From Streptomyces sp. NRRL B-1347 (GTDB taxonomy: Bacteria > Actinomycetota > Actinomycetes > Streptomycetales > Streptomycetaceae): a stretch of 64,000 nucleotides of DNA. The stretch spans positions 1-64,000 of the forward strand of contig NZ_JOJM01000028.1 of NCBI RefSeq assembly GCF_000720325.1. Reading direction: 5' to 3'. The position numbers and the translations under genes were made by a program. The notes under the pieces were generated by a model. It was not told the origin of the DNA. It worked only from the letters and a program-made list of their open reading frames with translations, and did not search any database. Of this stretch, positions 26,704 to 35,804 are shown piece after piece; the stretch's first letter is position 1, and the number at the start of each line of letters is the position of its first letter.

Positions 26704-28119
26704 ATGGCAACGGCGCCCAGCGTCTCCTACTCGATGACGGTCAGGCTGGAGGTGCCCGCGAGCGGAACCGCGGTCTCCCAGCTGACCACGGCCGTGGAGT
26801 CCTCCGGCGGCTCCGTCACCGGCCTCGACGTCACGGCGTCCGGCCACGAGAAGCTGCGCATCGACGTCACGATCGCCGCGACGTCCACCGCGCACGCCGA
26901 CGAGATCGTCGAGAAGCTGCGCGGCATCGAGGGCGTCACGCTCGGCAAGGTCTCCGACCGTACGTTCCTGATGCACCTCGGCGGCAAGATCGAGATGGCG
27001 TCCAAGCACCCCATCCGCAACCGCGACGACCTCTCCATGGTCTACACCCCGGGCGTGGCCCGCGTGTGCATGGCGATCGCCGAGAACCCCGAGGACGCCC
27101 GCCGCCTCACCATCAAGCGCAACTCCGTCGCGGTCGTGACGGACGGCTCGGCCGTCCTCGGCCTCGGCAACATCGGCCCCAAGGCCGCGCTGCCCGTCAT
27201 GGAGGGCAAGGCCGCCCTCTTCAAGCGCTTCGCGGGCATCGACGCCTGGCCGATCTGCCTGGACACCCAGGACAGCGACGCGATCGTCGAGATCGTCAAG
27301 GCCATCGCCCCGGGCTTCGCGGGCATCAACCTGGAGGACATCTCCGCGCCCCGCTGCTTCGAGATCGAGGCCCGGCTCCGCGAGGCCCTGGACATCCCCG
27401 TCTTCCACGACGACCAGCACGGCACCGCGATCGTCGTGCTCGCCGCGCTGACCAACGCCCTGCGCGTGGTCGGCAAGAACATCGGTGACGTACGGGTCGT
27501 CATGTCCGGCGCGGGCGCGGCCGGTACGGCCATCCTGAAGCTGCTGCTCGCCGCGGGCGTCAAGCACGCGGTCGTCGCCGACATCCACGGCGTCGTGCAC
27601 GCCGACCGCGCGGACCTGGTGGACGCCGCCGCCGATTCGCCGCTGCGCTGGATCGCCGACAACACCAACCCCGAGGGCATCACCGGCACCCTCAAGGAGG
27701 CCGTGCGCGGCGCCGACGTGTTCATCGGCGTCTCCGCGCCGAACGTGCTCGGCGCCGAGGACGTCGCGGCCATGGCCGATGGCGCCATCGTGTTCGCGCT
27801 CGCGAATCCCGACCCGGAGGTCGACCCGGCCATCGCCCGGCAGACGGCCGCGGTCGTGGCTACCGGCCGCTCGGACTTCCCGAACCAGATCAACAACGTC
27901 CTGGTCTTCCCCGGCGTCTTCCGCGGCCTGCTCGACGCCCAGTCGCGCACGGTCAACACCGAGATGATGCTGGCCGCCGCCACCGCCCTCGCGGACGTGG
28001 TGACCGAGGACGAGCTCAACCCGAACTACATCATCCCGAGCGTCTTCAACGACAAGGTCGCGGGAGCCGTGGCCGGGGCGGTGCGCACCGCGGCCAAGGC
28101 CGTGGGCGCGGCGGGCTGA
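26704..28119 (+). CDS. NAD-dependent malic enzyme with N-terminal ACT-like domain
   Basis: Oxidative decarboxylation of malate to pyruvate, 471 residues. An N-terminal ACT-like regulatory segment (about 8-80) precedes the short-form malic enzyme: catalytic Tyr in MVYTPGVA, substrate/metal motifs TDGSAVLGLGNIGPKAALPV, EDISAPRCFEIE and FHDDQHGTA, then the Rossmann segment MSGAGAAGTAILKLL. The position matches the S. coelicolor NAD-linked malic enzyme (recalled). NAD rather than NADP preference cannot be proved from motifs alone. The start ATG at 26704 has AGAGGAAG 6-10 nt upstream. Confidence 0.93.
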   Translation: MATAPSVSYSMTVRLEVPASGTAVSQLTTAVESSGGSVTGLDVTASGHEKLRIDVTIAATSTAHADEIVEKLRGIEGVTLGKVSDRTFLMHLGGKIEMASKHPIRNRDDLSMVYTPGVARVCMAIAENPEDARRLTIKRNSVAVVTDGSAVLGLGNIGPKAALPVMEGKAALFKRFAGIDAWPICLDTQDSDAIVEIVKAIAPGFAGINLEDISAPRCFEIEARLREALDIPVFHDDQHGTAIVVLAALTNALRVVGKNIGDVRVVMSGAGAAGTAILKLLLAAGVKHAVVADIHGVVHADRADLVDAAADSPLRWIADNTNPEGITGTLKEAVRGADVFIGVSAPNVLGAEDVAAMADGAIVFALANPDPEVDPAIARQTAAVVATGRSDFPNQINNVLVFPGVFRGLLDAQSRTVNTEMMLAAATALADVVTEDELNPNYIIPSVFNDKVAGAVAGAVRTAAKAVGAAG

Positions 28120-28519
28120 GCCGCTTTTCCCACTTGTGACAGGTGCCACGGCGCGTCAGCACGGCGCGTCGTGGAACACCGCCCTCAGCGGGCCTTTAGG
28201 GTGGCTGGGCACGGGCCTGCGGGCCCGCGCCGCCCTGACCAGGCCCGCACGCCCTGCGGCACGGCGCCGGGAGCGGACGGAGCGTCACCATTTCGAGGCA
28301 CCTTGACGAAATGGGCGCTTTTCGTGTGACTCCCAGGGGTGCCGGATTGGCTTTCCCGCCGCAGGTGGGGGCAGGATGCGTCTCTGGGCGCGAGGGTCTG
28401 ACCAAGACCCGGGTCCTGGGCCTGACCGAGACCCTGGCAGCATCGGCTTCGCTGTTGCCTAACATGCGGCTCCGCCGCGTGGCACGCCTCAACGGCAAGA
28501 AGAACACGGGAGTACAAAC
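28120..28519. other. 400-nt intergenic region before hup; no gene seen
   Basis: GC-rich repeats near 28210-28270 may form a terminator for the malic enzyme gene. Possible promoter elements for hup are TTGACG at 28303-28308 and TAACAT at 28460-28465, the latter about 55 nt before the hup start. No convincing open frame was found on either strand. Confidence 0.5.
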
Positions 28520-28801
28520 ATGAACCGCAGTGAGCTGGTGGCCGCGCTGGCCGACCGCGCCGAGGTGACCCGCAAGGACGCCGACGCCGTGCTGGCCGCG
28601 TTCGCCGAGACCGTCGGCGAGATCGTTGCCAAGGGCGACGAGAAGGTCACCATCCCCGGCTTCCTGACCTTCGAGCGCACCCACCGTGCCGCTCGCACCG
28701 CCCGCAACCCGCAGACCGGCGAGCCGATCAACATCCCGGCCGGTTTCAGCGTCAAGGTCTCCGCGGGCAGCAAGCTCAAGGAAGCCGCGAAGGGCAAGTA
28801 G
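28520..28801 (+). CDS. hup: Nucleoid-associated protein HU
   Basis: A 93-residue HU-family DNA-bending protein, normal length and without the Lys-rich C-terminal tail of the longer actinobacterial HupS type. It starts MNRSELVAALADRAEVTRKDA and has the beta-arm region FLTFERTHRAARTARNPQTG with the conserved RxxRNPxTG tip that intercalates in DNA, ending KLKEAAKGK. The start ATG at 28520 has GGGAG 9 nt upstream. It is followed by a strong terminator, so it is monocistronic. Confidence 0.97.
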   Translation: MNRSELVAALADRAEVTRKDADAVLAAFAETVGEIVAKGDEKVTIPGFLTFERTHRAARTARNPQTGEPINIPAGFSVKVSAGSKLKEAAKGK

Positions 28802-28814
28802 CCTTCAGCCAGCG

Positions 28815-28847
28815 AGGGGCGGCCACCCGGTTCGGGTGGCCGCCCCT
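28815..28847 (+). terminator. Intrinsic terminator of hup
   Basis: Perfect 14-bp stem AGGGGCGGCCACCC / GGGTGGCCGCCCCT with loop GGTTC, 13 nt after the stop. Confidence 0.9.
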
Positions 28848-28894
28848 TTGGCGTGGTGCTGTGGTGTTTTCGTCTGCGGCGCCGTCGCGGCTGG

Positions 28895-28926
28895 GCGTGC
28901 AGTTCCCCGCGCCCCTTCGGGGCGCC
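28895..28926. repeat. Streptomyces intergenic repeat, copy 2 (inverted)
   Basis: GCGTGCAGTTCCCCGCGC followed by the CCCCTTCGGGG hairpin and CGCC. It is the reverse complement of the 22240-22267 element, placed between hup and the murA stop. It shares further left-flank homology (TCTGCGGC-type) with the 57581 copy. Confidence 0.75.
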
Positions 28927-28929
28927 TGG

Positions 28930-30279
28930 CTAGGCCAGCGCCGAGCTGCCCGGAAGCTCGACCTTCGCCCCGAGCGTCACGAGCTTGTCCATGAAGTTCT
29001 CGTAGCCCCGGTTGATCAGGTCGATGCCGTGCACACGGGAGGTGCCCTGCGCGGCAAGGGCCGCGATCAGGTACGAGAAGCCGCCGCGCAGGTCGGGGAT
29101 GACCAGGTCGGCGCCCTGCAGCTTCGTGGGGCCGCTGACGACCGCGGAGTGCAGGAAGTTGCGCTGGCCGAAGCGGCAGTCGGAGCCGCCCAGGCACTCG
29201 CGGTAGAGCTGGATGTGGGCGCCCATCTGGTTCAGCGCCGAGGTGAAGCCGAGGCGGGACTCGTAGACCGTCTCGTGGACGATGGAGAGGCCCGCGGCCT
29301 GCGTCAGGGCGACGACCAGCGGCTGCTGCCAGTCGGTCTGGAAGCCGGGGTGCACGTCCGTCTCCAGGGCGATCGCGTTGAGCGAGCCGCCCGGGTGCCA
29401 GAAGCGGATGCCCTCGTCGTCGATCTCGAAGGCGCCGCCGACCTTCCGGTACGTGTTCAGGAAGGTCATCATCGAGCGCTGCTGGGCGCCGCGGACGTAG
29501 ATGTTGCCTTCGGTCGCCAGGGCCGCGGAGGCCCAGGAGGCGGCTTCCAGACGGTCCGAGAGGGCGTGGTGGTTGTAGCCGCCGAGGCTGTCGACACCGG
29601 TGATCCGTATGGTCCGGTCCGTGTCCATGGCGATGATCGCGCCCATTTTCTGCAGGACGCAGATCAGGTCCTCGATCTCCGGCTCGACCGCGGCGTTCGA
29701 GAGCTCCGTCACACCCTCGGCGAGCACGGCGGTGAGCAGGACCTGCTCGGTGGCGCCCACGGAGGGGTACGGCAGCCGGATCTTGGTGCCGCGCAGGCGC
29801 TGCGGGGCCTCCAGGTACTGGCCGCCCTCGCGCTTCTCGATGGTCGCGCCGAACTGGCGGAGCACCTCGAAGTGGAAGTCGATCGGCCGGCCGCCGATGT
29901 CGCAGCCGCCGAGGCCCGGGATGAAGGCGTGGCCGAGGCGGTGCAGGAGCGGGCCGCAGAACAGGATCGGGATCCGCGAGGAGCCCGCGTGCGCGTCGAT
30001 GTCCGCGACGTTCGCACTTTCCACATGCGAGGGGTCGAGCACCAGCTCGCCCGGCTCCTCACCCGGACGGACCGTCACGCCGTGCAGCTGCAGCAGGCCG
30101 CGTACGACACGGACGTCGCGGATGTCGGGAACGTTGCGCAGGCGGCTCGGCGCGCTGCCGAGCAGCGCGGCGACCATGGCCTTGGGCACGAGGTTCTTCG
30201 CTCCGCGGACACGGATCTCACCCTCCAGCGGGGTTCCGCCGTGGACAAGCAGTACGTCTTGGGTGCCGGTGACGGTCAT
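28930..30279 (-). CDS. murA: UDP-N-acetylglucosamine 1-carboxyvinyltransferase MurA
   Basis: First committed cytoplasmic step of peptidoglycan synthesis (enolpyruvyl transfer from PEP to UDP-GlcNAc), 449 residues. RGAKN near residue 26-29 supplies the conserved Lys/Asn. The active-site loop PGLGGCDIGGRPIDFH carries Cys126, the residue alkylated by fosfomycin, so no intrinsic Cys-to-Asp resistance is expected at this enzyme. The length and two-domain pseudo-symmetric repeats are standard. It is convergent with hup and divergent from the yqgE-like gene. Confidence 0.96.
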   Translation of the reverse strand: MTVTGTQDVLLVHGGTPLEGEIRVRGAKNLVPKAMVAALLGSAPSRLRNVPDIRDVRVVRGLLQLHGVTVRPGEEPGELVLDPSHVESANVADIDAHAGSSRIPILFCGPLLHRLGHAFIPGLGGCDIGGRPIDFHFEVLRQFGATIEKREGGQYLEAPQRLRGTKIRLPYPSVGATEQVLLTAVLAEGVTELSNAAVEPEIEDLICVLQKMGAIIAMDTDRTIRITGVDSLGGYNHHALSDRLEAASWASAALATEGNIYVRGAQQRSMMTFLNTYRKVGGAFEIDDEGIRFWHPGGSLNAIALETDVHPGFQTDWQQPLVVALTQAAGLSIVHETVYESRLGFTSALNQMGAHIQLYRECLGGSDCRFGQRNFLHSAVVSGPTKLQGADLVIPDLRGGFSYLIAALAAQGTSRVHGIDLINRGYENFMDKLVTLGAKVELPGSSALA

Positions 30280-30531
30280 GAATCTCGCGTTCCGATGAGG
30301 TGGACGGGGGGATCAAAGGGAAAGCGTAATGGCCGCCCGCCCCCCGTCCGTAGGTCCGAGGGGGCACAAGCACGTCATGAGTCCGCTACAACACGAACCG
30401 TGCGGAACCGGACGCTCAGGGTCACCTTCCCCGTGCGCCGTCCGAGCCGCCCGCGTACGCCCTGAACTGGGCGCACTTCCGTAGGCCCATTGCCTCCCCG
30501 CGCGAGCCCAAGATGCGGGATCATGTCTGGC

Positions 30532-31125
30532 ATGACCGAGGTGTCCTCGCTCACAGGGCGGTTGCTCGTGGCCACGCCGACCCTGTCGGACCCCAATTTC
30601 GACCGTGCGGTGGTGCTGCTCCTCGACCACGACGAGGAGGGCTCCCTGGGCGTGGTCCTCAACCGCCCGACACCGGTGGGCGTCGGCGACATCCTGGAGG
30701 GCTGGGGCGAGCTCGCGGGCGCGCCGGGCGTCGTCTTCCAGGGCGGCCCGGTCTCCCTCGACTCGGCGCTCGGCGTCGCGGTGATCCCCGGCGACGAGGC
30801 GGCGGACTCCCGGCGGCGCCGGGGCCGCGACGACCCCATCGGCTTCCGGCGGGTGCACGGCGCGATCGGCCTGGTCGACCTGGAGGCCCCGCCGGAGCTG
30901 CTCGCCGCCGCGCTCGGCTCCCTGCGGATCTTCGCCGGGTACGCGGGCTGGGGCCCGGGCCAGCTGGAGGACGAGCTGGTCGAGGGCGCGTGGTACGTGG
31001 TCGAGTCCGAGCCGGGTGACGTCTCCTCGCCCGACCCGGAGCGGCTGTGGCGGTCCGTGTTGCGGCGCCAGCGCAGCGAGCTCGCGATGGTGGCGACGTA
31101 TCCGGACGACCCGTCCCTGAACTGA
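30532..31125 (+). CDS. YqgE/AlgH family protein
   Basis: A 197-residue member of the UPF0301 (YqgE/AlgH) family, whose biochemical role is unresolved. Typical motifs: LTGRLLVATPTLSDPNFDRAVVLLLDH, LGVVLNRPT, FQGGPV and the C-terminal FAGYAGWGPGQLEDEL. ATG at 30532 is favoured over ATG at 30523 because GCGGGA lies about 10 nt upstream of the former and only 2 nt upstream of the latter. It is divergent from murA across 252 nt that contain no other gene I can support. Confidence 0.93.
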   Translation: MTEVSSLTGRLLVATPTLSDPNFDRAVVLLLDHDEEGSLGVVLNRPTPVGVGDILEGWGELAGAPGVVFQGGPVSLDSALGVAVIPGDEAADSRRRRGRDDPIGFRRVHGAIGLVDLEAPPELLAAALGSLRIFAGYAGWGPGQLEDELVEGAWYVVESEPGDVSSPDPERLWRSVLRRQRSELAMVATYPDDPSLN

Positions 31126-31167
31126 CCCGGTGCCCGCCGGGGAGGCGGCCCGGTCGGGCGGCCCCGG

Positions 31168-32043
31168 TCAGGCGGCCGGGCGCTCCGCGCACTCCCGCAG
31201 GTACCGCTCGGCGAGCGGGTGCGGGTCGCGGGCCGGGACGGCCAGGTGCACGGTGACCGGCGGCGCGTTCTTCAGGCGCAGATAGCGCAGGCCCGGGTGG
31301 GCGTACCGGCGGGCCACCGGCTCCGGGGCGACGCCGACGCCGTGGTCGGCGGCGACGGCCTCCAGCCACTCGTCGAAGTTGTCGGCGGTGCAGGCGAGCC
31401 GGGGGCGGCGGTCCGCGGGCCACAGGTCGGGGCGCGTGGTGCCGGTGACGGTGTTCACGACGAGCGGGTGCGCGGCGAGCTCCGCCCAGTCCACGACGCG
31501 GCGGCCCGCGAGGGCCTGGGAGCCGCGGGCCACGACGGCGACGCGCGGCTCGCGCAGCAGCACCCGGCCGCGCACCTCGGCCCCGGGCGGCAGTTCGCCG
31601 CGGACCACCGCCACGTCGCAGGCGCCCGCGGTGAGCCCGGCCAGCGGCTCGTCCCGGCGCACCAGGCGCACCACGGCGCCGGACGACTCCTTGAACGCGG
31701 TGGTGAGCGGTCCGCAGGCCTCCGGCAGCATCGAGGTGAAGCCGAGCCGCAGCACCGGACGCCCCGCCCCCGGGGCGCGCAGCGTGGCGTCGAGGCGGGT
31801 GAGCAGCGGCGCGAGCTCGTCGCGCAGGCGCCGCCCGGCTTCGGTGAGCTCCACGCGGCGCGTGGTGCGGTCGAGCAGGCGGGTGCCGACGGCCTCCTCC
31901 AGGGCCCGCACGGTCCGGGTGAGCGCGGGCTGGCCGATGCCGAGCGCGGCCGCGGCGTGCGTGAAGCTCAGCTCGTCGGCGACGGCGAGGAAGCCCCGCA
32001 GATGCCGCAGTTCCACGCTGTCGAGGGGACCCAAGTCATCCAT
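31168..32043 (-). CDS. LysR-family transcriptional regulator
   Basis: A 291-residue LysR regulator. The winged helix (about 9-66) reads LRHLRGFLAVADELSFTHAA, QPALTRTVRALEEAVG, RRVELTEAGRRL; the effector domain covers about 95-285. It is divergent from an MFS gene with a 109-nt shared region, so control of that exporter is likely. The start is set at ATG 32043, where TATGCT (minus strand, 32052-32057) lies 8 nt upstream and no Shine-Dalgarno sequence is seen, suggesting a leaderless mRNA. The much longer open frame to the left of this start is non-coding. Confidence 0.9.
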   Translation of the reverse strand: MDDLGPLDSVELRHLRGFLAVADELSFTHAAAALGIGQPALTRTVRALEEAVGTRLLDRTTRRVELTEAGRRLRDELAPLLTRLDATLRAPGAGRPVLRLGFTSMLPEACGPLTTAFKESSGAVVRLVRRDEPLAGLTAGACDVAVVRGELPPGAEVRGRVLLREPRVAVVARGSQALAGRRVVDWAELAAHPLVVNTVTGTTRPDLWPADRRPRLACTADNFDEWLEAVAADHGVGVAPEPVARRYAHPGLRYLRLKNAPPVTVHLAVPARDPHPLAERYLRECAERPAA

Positions 32044-32152
32044 GCCGCCCGAGCATAAACGCACCGTGGCGGGCATTTCCCCGTCGAACCGGAGACTGCC
32101 TACGTTTCCGTCCGGACGACGACCGACCGGGAACGAAGGGAGCTGGTGACCC

Positions 32153-33349
32153 GTGCGGAAGATCTGGCTGTTGATGCTGGGGGCCTTCACGCTGGGGCTC
32201 GACGCGTATGTGATGGCGGGCCTGCTGCCCGTCGTCGCGGACGATCTGGGCACGACCGTGTCCCTCGCCGGGCAGATGGTGACCGTCTTCACGCTCGCGT
32301 ACGCGGTGAGCGCGCCGCTCGTCGCGGGCCTGTTCGCCGGGGCACGGCCGCGGGTGCTGCTCATCGCCGCCCTCGCCGTGTTCACCGTGGGCAACGCGCT
32401 GACCGCGCTCGCGCCGGGTCTCGCGGTGCTCCTCGTCTCCCGTGCGGTGGCGGGCGTGGGGGCCGGGGTGTACTCGGCGCTCTCCACGGCGGCCGCCGCC
32501 ACGCTCGCCGGACCCGAGAAGCGCGGCCGGGCGCTCGCCCTGGTGATGGGCGGGATGAGCTCGGGCACGGTGCTCGGCGTGCCCCTCGGGGTGCTGCTCG
32601 CCGACCACACCTCGTGGCGGTCGACCATGTGGCTCGTGACGGGGCTCGGCGCGGTCGCGCTCGCGGGCCTCGCGGTGGGCCTGCCCGAGATCCCCGCCCC
32701 GCCCGCCGTGCCGGTGCGGGCGCGGCTCGGGGCGCTGACCGACCGGGCCGTCCTTCCCGTGGTGAGCGTGTCCTTCCTGGGAGCCGTGTCGAGCCTCGGC
32801 CTGTACACCTATCTCGCGCCGGTCCTGGACGCGGTGGGCGACGTCGGCGAGGGCGACGTGGCGCCGTACCTGTGGGCGTGGGGCATCGGCGGGGTGCTCG
32901 GCAGCGTCCTCGCGGGTCCGCTCGTGGACCGTACGGGCCGGGTGCTCGCCCTGGTGACGGGCGTGACCGCGCTCCTGGTCGTATCGGAAGCGTCTCTTCC
33001 GCTCCTGGGTGCCGCGGCCTTTCCCGCGCTCGTGGTCTGGGGCGCGGCGGGCTGGGCCTTCCAGGTGCCGCAGCAGCACCGCCTGTTGGCGATCGGCGCC
33101 GAGCGCGGCACGGTGGCCCTCGCCCTCAACAACTCCGCCCTCTACCTGGGCAGCGCGGTCGGCTCGGGCGTCGCGGGACTCGCCCTGTCGGCGGGGCTCG
33201 ACGCGGGCGCGCTGCCCTGGGCGGCGGCCGGGGTCGCGGCCCTGGGCCTCGCCGTGCACCTGGTGGCGGGGCGTGGTCCGCGCGGAGCCGGCAGGCGCTG
33301 CCAGGACGCGCCGGGCGTGAGTACCCTTGGCACCTATGAGCACTCTTGA
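32153..33349 (+). CDS. MFS drug-efflux-type transporter (DHA1)
   Basis: A 398-residue, 12-helix exporter of the AraJ/chloramphenicol-efflux type. It has the antiporter-like early helix LMLGAFTLGLDAYVMAGLLP and a GGMSSGTVLGVPLGVLLAD segment corresponding to motif C (a proline/glycine-rich fifth helix). GTG at 32153 has GAAGGGAG about 6-10 nt upstream. It is divergent from a LysR gene. The last 14 nt overlap the start of the DUF3039 gene, which has its own promoter-like sequence inside this coding region. Confidence 0.88.
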   Translation: MRKIWLLMLGAFTLGLDAYVMAGLLPVVADDLGTTVSLAGQMVTVFTLAYAVSAPLVAGLFAGARPRVLLIAALAVFTVGNALTALAPGLAVLLVSRAVAGVGAGVYSALSTAAAATLAGPEKRGRALALVMGGMSSGTVLGVPLGVLLADHTSWRSTMWLVTGLGAVALAGLAVGLPEIPAPPAVPVRARLGALTDRAVLPVVSVSFLGAVSSLGLYTYLAPVLDAVGDVGEGDVAPYLWAWGIGGVLGSVLAGPLVDRTGRVLALVTGVTALLVVSEASLPLLGAAAFPALVVWGAAGWAFQVPQQHRLLAIGAERGTVALALNNSALYLGSAVGSGVAGLALSAGLDAGALPWAAAGVAALGLAVHLVAGRGPRGAGRRCQDAPGVSTLGTYEHS

Positions 33350-33635
33350 GCCCGAGCCCGAGCGCGGGGCAGGTACGGGGACCCTCGTAGAGCCGACGCC
33401 GCAGGTGTCGCACGGTGACGGCGACCACGAGCGCTATGCGCACTACGTCCAGAAGGACAAGATCATGGCGAGCGCGCTCGACGGGACCCCCGTCGTGGCG
33501 CTCTGCGGCAAGGTGTGGGTCCCCGGCCGCGACCCGAAGAAGTATCCCGTCTGTCCCATGTGCAAGGAGATCTACGAGTCCATGGGCGCCGGCGGCGACA
33601 AGGACAAGGGTGGCAAGGACGGCGGCAAGAAGTAG
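33336..33635 (+). CDS. DUF3039 protein
   Basis: A 99-residue actinobacterial protein of unknown function. The DUF3039 core is evident: RYAHYVQKDKIMASALDGTPVVALCGKVWVP-type sequence ending in DPKKYPVCPMCKEIYE, with a CxxC pair and an upstream Cys that could bind metal. The Lys/Gly-rich tail (GGDKDKGGKDGGKK) is low complexity. The ATG at 33336 lies inside the end of the MFS gene. TACCCT (33322-33327) is 8 nt upstream, suggesting an independent leaderless transcript. Confidence 0.88.
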   Translation: MSTLEPEPERGAGTGTLVEPTPQVSHGDGDHERYAHYVQKDKIMASALDGTPVVALCGKVWVPGRDPKKYPVCPMCKEIYESMGAGGDKDKGGKDGGKK

Positions 33636-33740
33636 CCACCCGCCGACCCGGCCGACCACCGTGGGCCCCCGCCGCGCTCGACCGCGCGCCGGGGGCTCAC
33701 GCGTGTCCGGGCTCTTCCGGCGGCGGGTCGACGGTGATGT

Positions 33741-33768
33741 TCAGCCCGTCCGGCGTTTGAGGACGAGG
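33741..33768. repeat. Streptomyces intergenic repeat (CGTCCGGCGTTTGAGGACGAG family), copy 1
   Basis: The 28-nt block beginning TCAGCCCGTCCGGCG is identical to 41625-41652 and can fold on itself (CGTCC / GGACG). Both copies continue into similar GGGGTCCAGGGG-type sequence for about 50 nt. Located in the 234-nt gap before the GH20 gene. Confidence 0.8.
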
Positions 33769-33869
33769 CGCGCGGCGCCGATGGCCGTTCGGGGCCCAGG
33801 GGCCGGCCTCCGTTGCATATGCCGCAAAGGCTCTTTTGCCCCGTGCAATGCCGTGGCAGCCTCCTCCCC

Positions 33870-35507
33870 ATGACCTTCGAGCAACTGATCCCGGCGCCCG
33901 CGCGCGCCGAGGCCACGCAGGGCGGCACCGGCTTCACCGTCGACGGGTCGACGACGCTCTGGGCGGGCCCGGGCACCGAGTCCACCGAGCGCTGGCTGCG
34001 CGCGACGCTGGGCGCCGCCTTCCAACTTCCGCTCGCGCCGGGCGCGGAGACCGCGCCGGGCACCATCGTCCTGCGCGTCGACGACGAGGGCGGCGAGCTG
34101 GCGGCCGAGGCGTACCGCCTCACCGTCACCGCCGACCGCGTCGAACTCCGCGGCGGCGGCCCGGCCGGCGTCTTCTGGGGCGCTCAGACGCTGCGTCAAC
34201 TCCTCGGCCCGGAGGCGTTCCGCCGGGCCCCGATCGCCGGGGAGGCCGCGCTCACCCTCCCCGAGGGCGTCGTCGAGGACGCCCCCCGGTTCGGCTGGCG
34301 CGGCATGATGCTCGACGTGTCGCGGCACTTCATGTCCAAGGAGGGGGTCCTGCGCTATCTGGACCTGCTCGCCGCGCACAAGCTGAACGTCTTCCACTTC
34401 CACCTCACCGACGACCAGGGCTGGCGCCTGGAGATCAAGCGCTACCCCCGGCTCACCGAGGTGGGCGCGTGGCGGTCGCGCACCAAGTGGGGCCACCGCC
34501 AGTCGGACCTGTGGAACGAGAACCCGCACGGCGGCTTCTACACCCAGGACGACATCCGCGAGATCGTCGCGTACGCCGAGGCGCGGCACATCACCGTCGT
34601 ACCGGAGATCGAGGTTCCGGGGCACTCCCAGGCCGCCATCGCCGCCTATCCGGAACTCGGCAACGCCGACGTCATCGACACGAACGCCCTGACCGTCTGG
34701 GACAACTGGGGCGTCACGCCGAACGTGCTCGCGCCCACCGAGGGCACCCTCCGCTTCTACGAAGGCGTCTTCGAGGAGGTCCTCGAGCTGTTCCCGTCGA
34801 CGTTCATCCACGTCGGCGGCGACGAGTGCCCCAAGGAGCAGTGGAAGGACTCCCAGGTCGCGCAGGAGAACATCGAGCGGCTCGGGGTCAGCAACGAGGA
34901 CGAGCTGCAGAGCTGGTTCATCCGGCACTTCGACAAGTGGCTGGCCGCGCGCGGGCGTCGGCTCATCGGCTGGGACGAGATCCTGGAGGGCGGGCTCGCG
35001 GAGGGCGCGGCCGTGTCCTCCTGGCGCGGGTACAGCGGCGGCATCGCGGCGGCCAAGGCGGGCCACGACGTCGTCATGTGCCCCGAGCAGCACGTGTATC
35101 TGGACCACCGTCAGCACGGCGGCGCCGACGAGCCGGTGCCCATCGGCTGGGTGCGCACCCTGGAGGACGTCTACCGCTTCGAGCCGGTGCCGGACAAGCT
35201 CACCGCCGACGAGGCCCGGCACGTGCTCGGCACCCAGGCCAACGTGTGGACCGAGGTGATGGAGAACGAAGGGCGCGTGGACTACCAGGTCTTCCCCAGG
35301 CTCGCCGCGCTCTCCGAGGTCGCCTGGAGCGAGCTCCCCGCGCCCGCCGAGCGCGACTTCGCGGCCTTCGAGGAGCGAATGACGGCCCACTACGCACGAC
35401 TTGACGCCCTCGGCGTGGGCTACCGCCCACCGAGCGGCCCGCTGCCCTGGCAGCAGCGCCCCGGCGTGTTCGGACGCCCGATCGAGGGGGCGCCCCCAAT
35501 CGTGTGA
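33870..35507 (+). CDS. Beta-N-acetylhexosaminidase (GH20)
   Basis: A 545-residue hydrolase releasing terminal GlcNAc/GalNAc from chitin fragments or glycans. An N-terminal GH20b-type domain (about 1-135) precedes the catalytic barrel with RFGWRGMMLDVSRHFM, HFHLTDDQGWRLEI and the catalytic Asp318-Glu319 pair in HVGGDECPK. The product-binding Trp-rich region (SSWRGYSGG) is intact. No signal peptide is seen from ATG 33870, so it is probably cytoplasmic, acting on imported chitooligosaccharides or muropeptide sugars. It is monocistronic and closed by a hairpin terminator. Confidence 0.93.
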   Translation: MTFEQLIPAPARAEATQGGTGFTVDGSTTLWAGPGTESTERWLRATLGAAFQLPLAPGAETAPGTIVLRVDDEGGELAAEAYRLTVTADRVELRGGGPAGVFWGAQTLRQLLGPEAFRRAPIAGEAALTLPEGVVEDAPRFGWRGMMLDVSRHFMSKEGVLRYLDLLAAHKLNVFHFHLTDDQGWRLEIKRYPRLTEVGAWRSRTKWGHRQSDLWNENPHGGFYTQDDIREIVAYAEARHITVVPEIEVPGHSQAAIAAYPELGNADVIDTNALTVWDNWGVTPNVLAPTEGTLRFYEGVFEEVLELFPSTFIHVGGDECPKEQWKDSQVAQENIERLGVSNEDELQSWFIRHFDKWLAARGRRLIGWDEILEGGLAEGAAVSSWRGYSGGIAAAKAGHDVVMCPEQHVYLDHRQHGGADEPVPIGWVRTLEDVYRFEPVPDKLTADEARHVLGTQANVWTEVMENEGRVDYQVFPRLAALSEVAWSELPAPAERDFAAFEERMTAHYARLDALGVGYRPPSGPLPWQQRPGVFGRPIEGAPPIV

Positions 35508-35526
35508 GGTCCGCCCCGCGCACGTG

Positions 35527-35565
35527 CTCCTGGCGGCCCGCCCTGCGACTGTGGGCCGCCAGGAG
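35527..35565 (+). terminator. Hairpin terminator of GH20 gene
   Basis: Perfect 13-bp arms CTCCTGGCGGCCC and GGGCCGCCAGGAG around a 13-nt loop, starting 20 nt after the stop. The following 240 nt hold only a weak promoter-like pair (TTGCCA at 35705, TACCGT at 35730) ahead of the next operon. Confidence 0.8.
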
Positions 35566-35804
35566 AAAGCCGTACAAGGCTGACCGAAGAGTGGCAATTC
35601 CCGCTGACCGGCGAGGGAGTGCGAAAACGGCATATCCCCCAGGTCTGCGGACGAACGTCTCCTAGCGGACCCCCGCGCCGGGCCCCGGTGAAGATGTGCC
35701 AGAGTTGCCACGTCCGGGTTGTGAGCACGTACCGTACGGCGGAACAGGCGTAACGGTGAGCACGGCACGCAAGCGGCCGGGCCATCGGGAAGGGGCAGCC
35801 GGTT

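Noticed and set aside
28930..30279. Fosfomycin resistance through an altered MurA active site
   Set aside because: The target Cys (residue 126) is present.
31044..32808. Extension of the second LysR protein to an upstream start near 32808
   Set aside because: The extra 255 residues read as Ser/Arg/Thr-rich noise antisense to the divergent MFS gene; the DNA-binding domain begins at ATG 32043.
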